64,000 bases of DNA from Heliocybe sulcata (taxonomy: Eukaryota; Basidiomycota; Agaricomycetes; Gloeophyllales; Gloeophyllaceae): positions 2,540,924 through 2,604,923 of the forward strand of contig ML213503.1 in assembly GCA_004369045.1 (NCBI GenBank), written 5' to 3'. Numbering within the stretch: position 1 is the first letter of the stretch; every line of letters begins with the position of its first letter. Under the pieces are notes generated by a model. It saw nothing but the letters and a program-made list of their open reading frames with translations. It was not told the origin of the DNA and ran no database searches. The position numbers and the translations under genes were made by a program. This document shows positions 44,241 through 56,946 of the stretch, in pieces.

Positions 44241-45886
44241 TCAGTCCCTCGCGTCGTAGCCAGGGTCGTATGATGAACCTTGGGCGGCAAGGCGAGACTC
44301 AAGATTTCTGAATGCAAGTGAGCGACAAGGGCCTACGACGAAAGCGGGAAGATGAAACGTACCTGAGCGACTCTTCCTTAGCCAGGAGCTCCTGTCTCTT
44401 CTCTTGGATCTCTCTCTGGACCTTGAGCTCAATCTCCCGAAGCTAATGAGACAATAAATTCGCGATCTGGTATTAAACAAGAACATGGGACCCACTTTCT
44501 CCTCCTCCCTGCGGAGCTGCTCTTCCTTGAGCCGTACGCTCTGGGTCGCAAGCTCCTCCGGAAGTATCGATTGCTCGCTAGAGTCAGAGCGCAATCAGTC
44601 GGACAATCAGTTGCACAGTAATGATATGGCACGCACTGGCCGTCGGGATGGACAGTCCTGGACAGCTTCTCTGTACGATAAGTCTCGTAAAGAACATCGT
44701 GGGTCAAGGACTTCAGGTCCGTCAGGTGAGTGCTGAGTAAAGCACGGCGCAGCACGCTGAAGTCAGAGTGCTTAGGGTTGTCAACTTCGGCAATACCCCA
44801 TGGGTAAATCCTAGCCCGGATGGGTTGGCCGTCGATATCCAGCTCCTCCTCGGAACCAACAATGGCAAAGGGTAGCATACCCTGTGCGAGAGCAGTTAAG
44901 CACAGAGTGCGAGCTGAAGACTCTGCCAACATACCCGGAGCTCGCTGTTGTCCTGGATCGTGTCTTCGTCGTCTTCCTCAACGTCATAAGGGAAGTTGTA
45001 AATTGGGATGTCGTAATGCTCGATATCCTCCATGATCTATGTACGTTGTAAATATAGGTACACATTTACAAGGAGCAAAGTGTCGCCTCACCCTCTTCTT
45101 GAAGCCCCTGAGCTCAGAGGGCGTGAAAGAGTCGGCCTTGCCAATGACAGGAATGACATTTACTCGAGGGGACAGACGGCGCATCAGCTCAATGTCCATC
45201 TCCCGCAGACTGCGACAACGATTAGACACGAATGAGAAAGTATGACACGTAGACGACTCACGCATGACCAGTAGGGGGGATGAAGTAAAGGAGAGCGTGG
45301 ACACGGTTGTCTCTGAAGCGAGGGTTACGCTTGATACGAGACTCCTCCGCTAAGATGTCATCGTATTGACGCTCCAGGTACCCGACAATTTCCTGGAAGC
45401 TGAACGAAAGGAACTTTGAGAGAAAAATACTGGGAGTGAGTCTAAACATACGCACGCGAACTCGTTGTCAATGTTGTCGCCGAATCCAGGCGTGTCCACG
45501 ATGGTGAGGGCAATTCGCACACCATCCTCATCGAGCTCTGCAAGGAAATTGAAGCCCTGTCCTGGGTCACCTCACGAATATGCATGCTTACCGACGTTGA
45601 CCGGCTTGATCTTGACACCTTCCTCAATGTGCGCGCGCTCCGGGTCGTCGCAGATCTTGTGAGCAAGCACCTCCGACTCGCAGAGAGTGTTCACAAAGGT
45701 CGTCCTTCCAGTCCCAGATGCACCTAAAGTACGCAGTGCACACAAGAACCAAGGGCCACGCCGTTACAGGTGTCAGCTACGTTCAAGCCAGTCAAACGAA
45801 TGGGGACAGTGCTGACCAACAACCATGAGGGTGAACTGCACACCCTTCTTGACCTTGTTGCCCCTGCGTCTACCAGCGAAAGCCAT
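44241..45886 (-). CDS. Septin (core, likely Cdc11/Cdc12-type)
   Basis: Filament-forming GTP-binding protein of the bud neck, septum and hyphal cortex. Starts MAFAGRRRGNKVKKGVQFTL at 45886. G1 loop GASGTGRTTFVNTL (Arg where GxxxxGKS has Lys), G3 TIVDTPGFGDNIDNEFA, septin-specific ALLYFIPPTGHALREMDIEL, MRRLSPRVNVIPVIGKADSF (G4-like GKAD), then the septin unique element region EELDIDGQPIRARIYPWGIA, LRRALLSTHLTDLKSLTHDV and YETYRTEKLS. The C-terminus is a coiled coil: LPEELATQSVRLKEEQLRRE, EKLREIELKVQREIQEKRQE. At least eight exons. Subgroup assignment is from memory of the G1 and coil features; heteromer partners are not in the window. Divergent from MSH1 by 280 bp. Confidence 0.92.
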
Positions 45887-46166
45887 TTTGGAGAAAAGAA
45901 ACTGTGAAGGAGGAGAGGAAAGGGAGTCGTTGCTGCCAGCGACGACGCGATGGAAGCACCAACGAACTTGGATGCGCTTCTTGAAACTCCGCTCAGTTTA
46001 TGTTCGTTCTGCCTTCCATCGTCTAATTCCGTCTACAAGAACAGTAACAACATTGCTATCTCTGCTACGCGCCATCTCAACCGACCAACACGTTGCGAGC
46101 GACGCCGTATTGACGTAAGGCTCGCTCTCCTCGCACGTCTTCGCCGTCGCGTCGTATGACAGGTTA
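45887..46166. promoter_or_regulatory. Divergent promoter of septin and MSH1
   Basis: 280 bp between opposite start codons. No TATA box; pyrimidine-rich on both strands near the septin start. Confidence 0.4.
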
Positions 46167-49100
46167 ATGTGGAATACGCCCAAACGCTCGTCCTGCCCAG
46201 GATTTTGGAAACATGAGGTTCCTTCGTCCTCGCGGCCTTTCAGAGTCTTGTCTTGTTGTCTGGAACCATCCACTGAGACTAAGATGAAGGTACTCAAGTT
46301 GAGCAAAAAATTCAGCGAACTGCCCAAGTTTTATATGCCACCGGGAGGCTCGCCTGTAGTTCCTTTGGCCCAATGGCGCGGAGGCTTAGAGTCTTTAGCA
46401 TATGGCAGTAAGTTGCAAAGACCTCGGTCACAGTGTACGCGTGCTGCCTCGCTTCTCCTATCCACCTTCTTACGGTTGTCCCAGCTGAACTCTGGGGTAA
46501 TGCTGGTGATGCCACATTCGGGAGTGTATCGATGAGTATTGAACAGACTCTATCGACTCGGGATGTCACTGTCTCTTCTGACAATCCTGTCAAAGCTAAG
46601 TTGACCCGAGGCAAACGGAAGAAGATAGACGCCCTTGCCGAGGATGCCTCTCCTACCCTCGAAGCACCTGCTGAAGCTGGGCGGAAACCAAGCAGACCGA
46701 AGAAGGCTCACATAGCTCAAGATGTCTTTCCTGCTCTTGGTGTCTCTGTAGAACCTAAAACGAAACCAGGCAGACCGAGGAAGGCTCACATTCCTGTTCA
46801 AGATGTCTCTCCTGCTCTTGATGACTCTGTTGAACCTGAAACGGAACGAGGCGGACGTCAAAAGGCTGACACTCCTGCTGAAGATGTCTCTCCCGCTCCT
46901 GATGCACTTGTTGAACCTATACCAAAACGAGACGAAAGTCAAAAGACCACAGTCCCTGCTGGGACTGTCTCTGCCACTCTGGAAGCACCTCCTGAAGGTA
47001 AGCGGACGCGACGTAGACGGAGAAAGACTGTCGTCCCTAATCTAGGTATGAGGGATTTTTCTCCGGTCGGACGTGTCGCAACCCTGACCACCTGAATTTC
47101 TTTGGCAGAGGTAGAGGAAGTAAATAATGAAGTCGTCCCTCCTCTTGTACAGGAAGAGGTTCCAGTTCGAGTCGAACCAAAGACTGCGACTCCTGCCAAC
47201 ATAACGCCGCGAACTCAATTAGCCGCCGAAATCTTGCAAAACCTGGCGAGATTTTCTCACTGTATATTGCTTACCCGTGTCGGCGGTTTTTATGAGGTTC
47301 GTTACTTCCTTCTCAATCTTATTCTTAATTGTACAACCCTGATACGCTCTCTAGTCATACTTCGACCAAGCGACTGAAGTAGCCCGGCTACTCAACATCA
47401 AGCTGACGACGCGGTCCTGGAGCGGCCAGCGTGTCCTCATGTGCGGTTTCCCCTGCATGCACCTGGACAAATACTTGAAAGCATTGGTCGAACAAAACAA
47501 CCGCTTTGTCGCGTTATGCGAGGAATTCCCTCGCGACTCTGCTTTGGGAGCCAAAGGTGGTTTTGAGAGACGCGTTGCTCGTGTTGTTACGCCTGGCACT
47601 CTCATTGACGAGGCTTTCTTGGACCCTTATGAAAACAACTACCTACTGGCTATTGGAATTGCCGATGGCGATCCCTCGTGCGTGGAACTTGGTTTAGCTT
47701 GGATGGATGTTTCTACTGGCGAATTCTCCACCGGTGTATCGAGTTTGGACGCTCTGCGAGATAACCTGACTCGTATTAGTCCCCGCGAGGTCGTCTGGGA
47801 TTCGACAATCGACCTTAAACACCCTGCGCGCCAGATTCTGGCAGAGGAAGGCTATTTCGTATCTCTTGCCAAGCCCAAAATAATCCCGGGTCATGTTACT
47901 CCTGTATTAGCGAAGGACGCGAATGCGGATGATTTGACGGATTCAGAGTCCCTCTCATGCGCTGACGGATCTTCATTAACTGCGCATGAAGACAGCGCTG
48001 TGGCGTTGCTCACTACGTACATGCGAACGAATCTCATGGACCATATGCCTTCTATACTGCAACCCAACAGGGATAAACCAGAGAGTCGTATGCAGATCGA
48101 CGCCCATACTGTCAAAGCCCTCGAAATCCGGGAACGCATTCGGGAAGGCGGCACTGCTGGGAGTTTAATGAGTATCGTCAACCGCACAGTGACTAGTGGA
48201 GGTGCCCGTCTCCTGTCGAGGTGGTTATGTGAGACCGCTCAGTCTCTTCTGCGAAGCATCACTGACTATCCCAGGTTCTCCCAGTGCTTCCCTCAAGGAG
48301 ATCCATGCTCGACAGTCGCTGGTAGCGTTCTTCCACGACAGACCCAGTCTTCGCGAGGATCTCACCATCACTTTGAATGAGGTCGCAGACACGACTCGCA
48401 TCATACAGAGGTTCCTAGCGAGCCGCGGCGTGATCAGTGACCTGACTAGTGTTAGCTCCACCGTGTCTACGTGGACTTCGATAGTCAAGCGACTGGAATT
48501 GGAGAAAAAGATGGAGGAGAGAGAACGAGCCGACTTCCGAATAGAGGATTGGGCTAGCCTGGATCTTTTGTTATCTCGTATACGCGATCTTCAGCATGTG
48601 GCTGATCACATTAATAGTGCGATCTTGTCGACCAGAGCTGCTGTGGACGAAACCGAACCTGAGGATAGCGACGTCACCTCGGAAGAGGCGCTAGAGCCTG
48701 GTTGGGGGAATACCTTCAGTGAGCTCATTCATGGCGTAAGCGCCAGATGGTCCATTCATCCAGAGTACGCATGTCCTTATGCCAATCTACCTTCTCCTGA
48801 TGCCAAGGTACCACAGGTACTCGGACTCTCTACGATCACTTCATCGGAAACTTCAGGACTTACTGGCACGCAAAAATACACTAGAAGAGGAACTACAAAG
48901 GACTTACAGTGACTACGTCTACCACGCCTTGCTGTCAACTATATGATAATCTCATTATGACGTCCTTCTAGAGGCACCCTCCTTGACTCTGCGCTCTTCT
49001 CCAGGGCAGGGTATGCACGTGCATCTCTCCCGTAAGAAGCATCAAGCGGAGATTGGGGAAGATTCCCTTCTCGTACCTATATCAGAGAGTGGAACAACTA

Positions 49101-50451
49101 AGGTCTACTTCCTTCAGGTAGGAGAAAGGCATAGCGATCAACTGTCCTCTGATAATGTTATAGGAATGGTCACTACTCGGAGCGGACATTCTGGATACCG
49201 TTGGTGAAATTCAGGCTGCCGAAAGAGAAGCCTTTGAGGGGCTGCGCACCGAGGTGGATTTTCTCGCCTTGGATATCCCCGAGCTGGTACTTAATACAAT
49301 TTTTCAGGTCAATTCTTACTCTACAGTCCTGCGAAGGAATGCCCGTGTGATTGACGAGCTCGATGCGACTCTCAGCTTCGCAACCTTAGCTGCTGAACTG
49401 AACTTCGTACGACCGGTAGTAACTGAGGAGTAAGCCCTCTGGCAACCCGGCGAGCTCTTCTGGCTGATGTGTTTATTTAGGCCGATCTACGCGGTCACGA
49501 ATAGTCGCCATCCTACCGTCGAGCGTGGACTCCTCACCGCGGGACGCGTCTTCACACCAAATTCCGTGCAGATCGAGCCGTCCTCGCGGCTCCAGATCAT
49601 TACAGGACCAAATATGGCGGGAAAATCTACGTTGCTTCGGCAGACTGCCCTCATCACGATCTTAGCACAGGCCGGATCATTTGTACCTGCCGAAAGTGCT
49701 ACGATAGGGATTGTCGACAGACTCTTTTCCAGAGTTGGGGCCAGAGATGACTTGTTCAGGGATCAGAGTACCTTTATGGTAGAGATGCTTGAAGCATCTG
49801 AAATACTGCGGCGAGCGACGTCCAAGAGCATGGTGCGTGTCGCGGATTGGCTTGTTGCGGAGAACCAGCTCTCACGTCGTATAATAGGTAATCATGGATG
49901 AAGTGGGTAGAGGAACGACAGTCAGGGATGGACTAGCTGTTGCTTTCGGGGCCGTCTGTCACCTGTACTCCCAGAACCGTTGCAGAGCTTTGTTTGCCAC
50001 CCATTTCCACGAGCTCGGGGATATGCTCGGTTACGCCGAAGATCATAGGGGAAGCGGTGCCTTCAAAGACATCGCGTTCTTCTGTACAGATGTGGATGAA
50101 ACTGAAGTCAGTGTCCTTTCCATTTAGGCGTTTATATGCTGATCGCGCGGTTAGGACGGGCACTTTGCATACTCGCATCGCTTACGACCAGGCATCAACC
50201 GCGATAGCCATGGCCTCAAGGTTGCACAATTGGCGGGAATGCCTAATTTTGCACTTGGGATTGCGAGGGGAGCTCTCACGCGACTCAACGCTGATCAGAA
50301 CGTCACGAGTTCAGTGGATTTGGCAGCCATGGGACATGCACTTGAGATTGCGAGGGGAGCTCTCACGCGACTCAGGGCTGAGCAGAACGTCATGAGTCCA
50401 GTGGCATTGGCAGCCATGGGACAAGCACTTGTCACCCACAAGAAGTATTGA
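46167..50451 (+). CDS. MSH1: Mitochondrial MutS homologue (mismatch repair ATPase)
   Basis: MutS-family ATPase that maintains mitochondrial DNA. Start at [20 protein letters not shown], a basic, Ser-rich presequence; a later in-frame Met lies at 46284. After an unusual N-terminal repeat array (46643-47044) come the MutS domains: mismatch-binding domain I with [18 protein letters not shown] and [35 protein letters not shown], connector, lever helices ([25 protein letters not shown]), then the ATPase: Walker [30 protein letters not shown], Walker [29 protein letters not shown]. The C-terminus ([20 protein letters not shown]) ends in a duplicated 87-bp unit. About ten exons. The domain I motif is GGFYE rather than the usual FFE form (F-x-E kept as F-Y-E). 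Residue count was not summed. Confidence 0.92.
46643..47044 (+). repeat. Five 26-27-residue repeats in the MSH1 N-terminus
   Basis: In-frame array beginning at 46643, 46721, 46802, 46883 and 46964: spacings 78, 81, 81 and 81 bp. Consensus is DVSPAL-x-x-S-V-E-P followed by a basic patch and K-A-H-x-P. Two units carry AT-hook-like cores (PGRPRKAH and PSRPKKAH); the last ends in a poly-basic run. Units have diverged, so the array is not brand new. Confidence 0.9.
50260..50433 (+). repeat. Tandem 87-bp duplication at the MSH1 C-terminus
   Basis: Two direct copies, 50260-50346 and 50347-50433, begin attgcgaggggagctctcac and differ at few positions. Each encodes 29 residues ([15 protein letters not shown] / [15 protein letters not shown]). 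The duplication is in frame and extends the protein just after the conserved HTH-like end of MutS. Confidence 0.95.
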
Positions 50452-50574
50452 GAGTCTGTCTTTTTGGAGTTTAGGGACACGGACAGTGCTTCATCCAAGA
50501 AAAAGTATAGATATAGCTATGTAATTGCTCCGCCTAGTAGATACACACTGGTAGATTTAAATGGGTTGGATGCA

Positions 50575-53500
50575 CTAGTTACTTTTAATTTGCGACCGAA
50601 TGTGGTTCAGCGCGGACCCGGCTCGCAGCCACTTGAGTTGGTCGGCGGACATTGTATGTCTAGTGGGAATAGTGAAGATCTCCCCGTTCCGCCTCGTAAC
50701 CTTGACACCGACTGTTTCCGTCTGTGCGCCATTGAAGAGATCCACGAGGTCGACAGTCTCGACGATGTCGCCAGAGCCGATTCTCGAGTAGTCAGCCTTG
50801 TCAACGAACCACAAGGGGAGAACGCCTTGTTTCTGTGAGACACGCACAGATCAGTGACTGGGGCCCATAAAGAATAAGCTGCACTTGCCTTGAGATTAGT
50901 CTCGTGGATACGAGCGAAAGACCTGGCGATAATCATAGCGCAACCTAAGCGATTGATGAGCATTCCAAGAGCAGCACAATTCCACCACGGATGCTGACCA
51001 TAGAACCTAGGTTGCAGCGCAGCATGCTCCCGGGCACTCCCTTCCCCATAGTTCTCATCCACCACAAGTGCCCATGGCTGATTCCTTGCCTTAAACCGCT
51101 TGGCCACACCCGGAATAGTATCAGCCTCACTCTGGCCCGGTTCATGCTCATGGTCAAAAGCGATATTAACCTCTCCACCCTCATCATTCACCGCCGTAAT
51201 CAACAAGTTCTCCGAGATGTTCGTAAGGTGGCCTTTGTACTTCAACCAGGGACCCGCAGCGGAGATATGATCCGTGGTACATTTGCCCCGCACTCGCATG
51301 AGCACTTTCAGACTCGGTATCTCGAGACCGCGAGGATTGCCGCTGCCCTCTCCGAAATGACTGGGGAAAGGCTTCAGGTACTCGAGCCTCTGGCTATCCG
51401 GCTTGATCACCACCTCTGTCTCCGGCTGGGGCTCCGGCGTCGGCCTTGGGTAGAACGATGTCTCTCCAGGGGTAAATCCAGCTGACGGGAGATCCTGTCC
51501 GGAGGGAGGGGAGAACCTGAATTCACCGCCAGTAGGAAGGGGGATGGGGTCCGTCATGGGGTTGAAGGTGAGCTTGCCGGAGAAGGACATGGCGGTGACG
51601 ACGGTGGGGGACGCGAGGAAGTTCATGGTGAGGCGATTGCCGTCGTTGCGTGATTTGAAGTTCCGGTTGAACGAGGTCAAGATGGCTGTTCATGCTGATG
51701 TTTTAGTTCTGTCCTGCAACGTAATGAAGTGGAATTGACACCAACCATTCTCCTCGCCCTTCTTATCGTCCCGCTTCCACTGGCCAATACAGGGTCCACA
51801 TGCGTTGGCCAGTACAGTCGCGCCGACATCCTGGAGAACGTCCGTGACCTCGTCGCGTTCCATCGTCGCACGGATCTGCTCCGAACCGGGAGTGCAGAGG
51901 AAGGGCACCTGCAATCATTCGCAGTTCGCTCAGCGATTCTGCACAGTATTGACAAGTGGGTATATGCACACCTTAGCAGTCAAGCCAGCAGCTTTGGCCT
52001 GCTTAGCCAGGTCCGCAACAGAGGTCTACACATATATTAAAGTTAGCACTTCGCCTCATCCAACACATCCAGCTACATCCCAACCGAAATCATCAGATGT
52101 AATGACTTACCATATCCTCATACGAGCTATTTGTACAGGACCCGATCAACCCAGCCGAGATCTCATCCTTCCAACCTTGCTCCTTCACAAACTTCCCAAA
52201 GCGCGAGAGCGGCGTGGCAAGGTCCGGGGTGAAGGGTCCGTTGATCGTAGGTTCCAGGTCCGACAAGTTCTATGCGCATATATCCGCCGACATAACCGAT
52301 ATTAATTTTGATCAGCATTATTCCGGGTATAAAGGAGGAGCTGGAGGAACAGAGACGCACGATTTCAATAACCTCGTCGTACTCCGCGCCTTCATCCGCC
52401 GCCAAGAAGCCTTTCGCGGCAGCCTCGTCCGCGGCCCGTGCAACAGGCGCGCGGCCGGTGGCCTGCAGGTATGCGCGCATGTTGGGTGTGTACGGGAACG
52501 TCGAGGTCGTTGCGCCGACTTCGGCACCCATGTTCGAAACGGTCGCCAGACCTATCAGCAGACGCATAGGTATTCCGTTAATTCACGTCTGATGAGACCG
52601 CAGGAGAGTGAGACAGTACCAGTGCAAGATTGATTGAAGACGCCGGGACCGAAGTATTCCAGGATACGACCAGTGCCGCCCTAACGCACAAATGAGATAA
52701 GAGCGAGAGGAACTGAAGGGGTGCTGCTAACCTTGACCGTGAGTTTACCAGCGAGATGGAGGATAAGGTCCTTCGGTGTCGCCCAACCATTCAGTTTACC
52801 AGTAAGATGAACACCTAACGAAGGTCAATACAGCACACGGGTCTTACGGCATTGAGATGAGCTACCTACCCACAATCTGCGGCGCCTTCAGTTCCCAAGG
52901 TGTACCGGTCATGGCGTCGACGGCATCCGCACCACCAACACCGATAGCGAGCAGACCCAGTCCTCCCGCATTGGGTGTATGCGAGTCTGCAAGAAAAAAT
53001 TTGGTTGCTTTGCTCGAACACTATGCAGATCACAGGGAACGCACCAGTCCCCAACATGAGTAAACCAGGTGCAGCATAGTTCTCCAAGACAATCTGGTGA
53101 ATGATACCCGAGCCTGGTCTCCAAAATTCGATCCCGTACTTGCGAGCTGCGCTCTCCAGAAACTCAAAGACTTCCTTATTGTTCTCGATTGAGCGCTGTA
53201 AGTGAAATACGACCCTGAGCATCAATATGACTCTCTAGCCGGAGGTCTCAGTGTAGGCGTTACCTGCAAGTCAGCATCAGCGCCAACGTTTGCCTGAATC
53301 AGATGGTCGCAATGTATACTGGTTGGAACTGCGCATCTCGGCAGACCAGCGCTCATGAATTGCAATCTACGATACTTGGTAAGCTAAGTGGCCTATAGGA
53401 CAAGCAACTACGATCCCTCACAATGCCATCCTGCAAGTTTCCCCCACACATTCAGCCATCATGGTGCACTGCCCCAAACATCGTGATGAATCCTTACTGC

Positions 53501-53811
53501 GCAGACGCATCCTGCATCGCAACCCTCTCCGGGCTCAGTTGAAGGTAGGTCTCGCCTCTCACGAGCTTCTTGCCTCCACTAAGACTGGCCTCCGGATCAT
53601 GCAAATGGCTGTACAAGATCTTCTCAGCCAGAGTCAACGGTCTGTTCCCAAGGAGTTCCCGCACACGATCCAGTTTCTTAATGAGCAGAGGGTATGGAGG
53701 TGTGATCGACGAGCAGTCCTTCTCCGCCATTGGGGCATGAGTAGCAAGGCCGCGGCGACATCCCCGGCGAAGGCTCCTCCGCAGGGCGCGCGAGGCAGCT
53801 GCTGTCGACAT
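50575..53811 (-). CDS. Aconitate hydratase, mitochondrial (aconitase)
   Basis: Iron-sulphur enzyme interconverting citrate and isocitrate. Start at 53811 gives a typical matrix-targeting presequence ([20 protein letters not shown]). Motifs in order: [101 protein letters not shown] (first cluster Cys), [17 protein letters not shown] (two more cluster Cys), [12 protein letters not shown], and the swivel domain [41 protein letters not shown]-terminus ends [10 protein letters not shown] at 50575. About ten introns. The linker ([18 protein letters not shown]) reminds me of the fungal Aco2 group, in yeast tied to lysine synthesis, but I cannot separate Aco1 from Aco2 by eye. Confidence 0.92.
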
Positions 53812-54954
53812 CGCAAGCGGTCGAGAGCAAGAAACAGCGCTTGCAAGCTTAGAACGAAGGAAAACTTGCAATCGGCCGAAAGGTCAATATCACCACCTGA
53901 TTGGCTGCTGATTCGATCGCACTCGGGGTGCGCGGCTGCACAGCCACCTGTAGCCGTGCCTTGGCGCTTAGCGCTTAACGTTCACGCGTCACGCCCAACA
54001 GACCTGACCACAACAATATTGGAGGTTTTGCTCAGTGCCCGACATGAATTCCTGCAGCCCTCGGTACTGCGAAGTCCTGGCTCTTATTCCTCCGTGCCTT
54101 GATGTCCTGCTCAAATGCTGGGACTTTTGAAACTGGATAACTGGTCTGATTCCATGGTAGTCGCCGCCACCGATATCGCTGTAGCAGGAGGGAGGATTAT
54201 TGGTCAACTTCAATCCGTATCGCCTCGGCCTCGGGGGGCATAGCGTAGAGGGATCAATTTGGTGATATCGATACGCTGATTCCCGCCTACTTACGCCCAC
54301 TCAGCTACAGTGTTTGAGCTATATACGATGAGTGAATCGTGGAGAGAATTTAGGCCTGTCTCTCATGTTCTGTCAGTAGAAGCACCTGAGTCAGATTGAA
54401 TACAACACATGCCTGATCGAACAACGTCATGCATCAAACGTGCTGCGAAGATGGAGCATCCAGGTGATCAACATCGAGCCTTGATGCTCACCCCTGTTGA
54501 TACCCCCACGGCGTAAATATGCTCAGCATGACAGCTGATGGCAAAAAATAGAGAGCTTTGGCAATTCGGTCAGCAGAGCTCTCGATCCAGAGTAAAGTGA
54601 GCAAAGCTACCGCCCCGCCCTATGCCTCCCGGGCTCAATAGCCTCGTAGATGCCCGAGCTCAACATCATGGGGTCTTGGGAGCGCGAATGGGTAAATGGT
54701 AACTCTTTCAGATATGCCGTGGCCGGCAGGTATGCTGTAACTTACCTATCATCTTATCGTTCACGTAGAACAGAGAAGGTTATTAATATGCATATGTATA
54801 GATTCAGTCGGGTTCATATCTTCGCTTCGCTGGCACTGTCCGGTCATATATAAGACAATCTCTGTCGTCAATCCCTGAGCATCTCGATTCTCTATGCGCT
54901 TTGGAGGGCAGTCGAAACATAAACCCTTATTACTCCGAATATCGTGTCGTCGTG
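53812..54954. other. Divergent intergenic region between aconitase and the membrane protein gene
   Basis: 1,143 bp. A TATATAA at 54847-54853 lies about 100 bp before the downstream ATG. I found no convincing gene; several frames up to about 100 codons are unremarkable. Confidence 0.5.
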
Positions 54955-56558
54955 ATGTCGAGCCTCAATAGCATTCAAGTATGTGTTGCATTGGAAATGT
55001 ACGGCACACATTGCCCACTTATTTATTCAGATAGAAATGGTCCAGATTTTGGTGTGTCCGACCGCTTCTTTCCATTCGCACATGCTAATGACTGTCTCGA
55101 GGTGACAACTTTCCTTTGGGGTAGGTCGGCGTATAAGGGCAGACTTCCACGTCGTCTAATCTTCCTACTCAGGTGTCTACACCATGATCTTTGGGGCGTG
55201 CGTCTACGCTCTCTGCTTTCGTCAACCTGACTCGCCTCTCCGTCGTCGGCTGCTACTTGTCAGCATAGTGCTCTATGTATTCGGCAGTTGTCAAGCTATA
55301 GTCACCTTCTGGCAAGGCTTTATTTCCACCGATCTTGCACCGGATGGCACTCTGCCACGAAATGAGTCCCTTCTCAGCTCCATTGCTCAATGTGTTGTAG
55401 ACTCCCTTGTCACAAGTGCGAAGTAAGCCTTGTCAATCGTCATCTAATACTTATGTATTCACGGATTCTGGACCCAGTGCTGTTGCCGACGGACTGCTGG
55501 TTAGCTCTATGCTCCATGACGTGTGATTGACTCAAACACCGAACCTCCCTGGGCACAGATATGGCGCTGTTTCATCCTCTGGCGCAAATAGCTCTGGATA
55601 ATTGCCCTTCCCATCATATTGCTTTCTGCCGGAACAGGTGTGTCGACATAGCCACCCGTCATGCCTGCAAAGACCGCTGACTGCGCCTACAACTCGTCTC
55701 GAAGCGTGCGGCTTTGCAATAGTTGCATATGACATAAAGTTATATCTGGTTCAACTCCGTCAATCTCCTAGTGTGACCGACCCGCCGCCTGAATTGAATC
55801 AACTGGTGAATCAGCAGGACAAGCTGGATACTGCATTCTGGTTCTGCACATGGGGCACCAACCTACTGATGAATGGCCTGATAGGTTTGTCTTCTATATG
55901 TGCATTCCTTCCTAGATATGCTGACCAATGCGAGCAGCCTTTCGCATCTGGAAACTGACTGCAGACATGGGAGTAAGAAGGAGCAAATACATGAGGATAG
56001 CATACCTGATGTAAGTCATGGCTCTGCAGTCGAAACTTAACTTCTTACGGGGTCATTCCATGATAGTTTAGAAACCGGAATGTTCTATTCTATTTGTCTG
56101 TTCTTGTCAGCTGTCATCAACATTGTCATCTTCAGCAATGATGACGGAGACGCTGGGCCGGGCCTCGCAGTAGTCAGCGACTTTTGTTCGGGAGCTGATG
56201 CCTCTGCTAATGTTCATACATTCTTCAGGACGTCATAGGAGCCATGCTGCAAGAGCTCGTGGTATGTGACTCCGCGTCTACACCGTCAGATGCTCACTAG
56301 CCTTCACCGTAGGGCATATTTCCGACAGTCATTATACTGCTCGTCGCGCTGGGCTGGTCTGTTGAGCAGACGTCCCAGTACTCTGAGAAGGCACAGAACG
56401 ACCATGGAGAAAAGCTGTCTACCATTGAGTTCGCGAGTCCGCCCGCTCATGCCCAAGCAACCGGCAGCACATCCGGGACACAGACCATTCAGCTGGAAAG
56501 GAAGGGCGATGTTTTCGTCCCTTTGTCGGTGCGCCATATCGAAATTGAAGAAGTCTGA
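54955..56558 (+). CDS. Multi-pass membrane protein of a basidiomycete family, possibly a pseudogene
   Basis: Starts MSSLNSIQIEMVQILVTTFL (three short exons), then FLWGVYTMIFGACVYALCFR, LLLVSIVLYVFGSCQAIVTF, DGLLIWRCFILWRK, LWIIALPIILLSAGT, TAFWFCTWGTNLLMNGLIAF, RIWKLTADMGVRRSKYMRIA, TGMFYSICLFLSAVINIVIF and GIFPTVIILLVALGWSVEQT, with a hydrophilic tail ending VRHIEIEEV at 56558. This is the layout of an abundant seven-helix family of unknown function in agaricomycetes. Oddity: after ILWRK the genomic frame reads TAG (55589-55591). Using that TAG as a splice acceptor removes the stop but also the conserved WRCFILW segment. The exon around 55620-55740 could not be resolved. Either alternatively spliced or recently broken. 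Confidence 0.65.
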
Positions 56559-56946
56559 GCTATGGATTATGGACGGGCCATGCTGTTGGCTGTACATATT
56601 ATACGACACTAGTACTAGTATTTCTCGATGTATATGTTGGGGAAAAGCCATTCTGGCCGAGGTTGTGTTGTGCTTGTTACATGTCCGCAGGATCTGCTAC
56701 GCAATGGATTACGCCCGTTGCTTCAAGATGGAGTAGCTATTTGTGCGCAACAGGCCTGGGTCGCAGGAGGAGTGTAGTCGTCAGAGTGGATGGAGCGGGT
56801 GGCGACCAGCCGGCGGCATCGACGGGTCGAGCAGAAGTGACGTCAATGCACCGGCTCTATAACCTCGAGCAATGTCTTCTCGCCGTGCAATTCCTGTCTC
56901 TTAGCCTCGGTCACCCGCTGCCATCTGTACATTCGACTCTCCCGCC
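56559..56946. other. Intergenic region
   Basis: 388 bp between two plus-strand genes: the 3' UTR of the membrane protein gene and the Sfk1-family promoter. Nothing else recognised. Confidence 0.5.
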
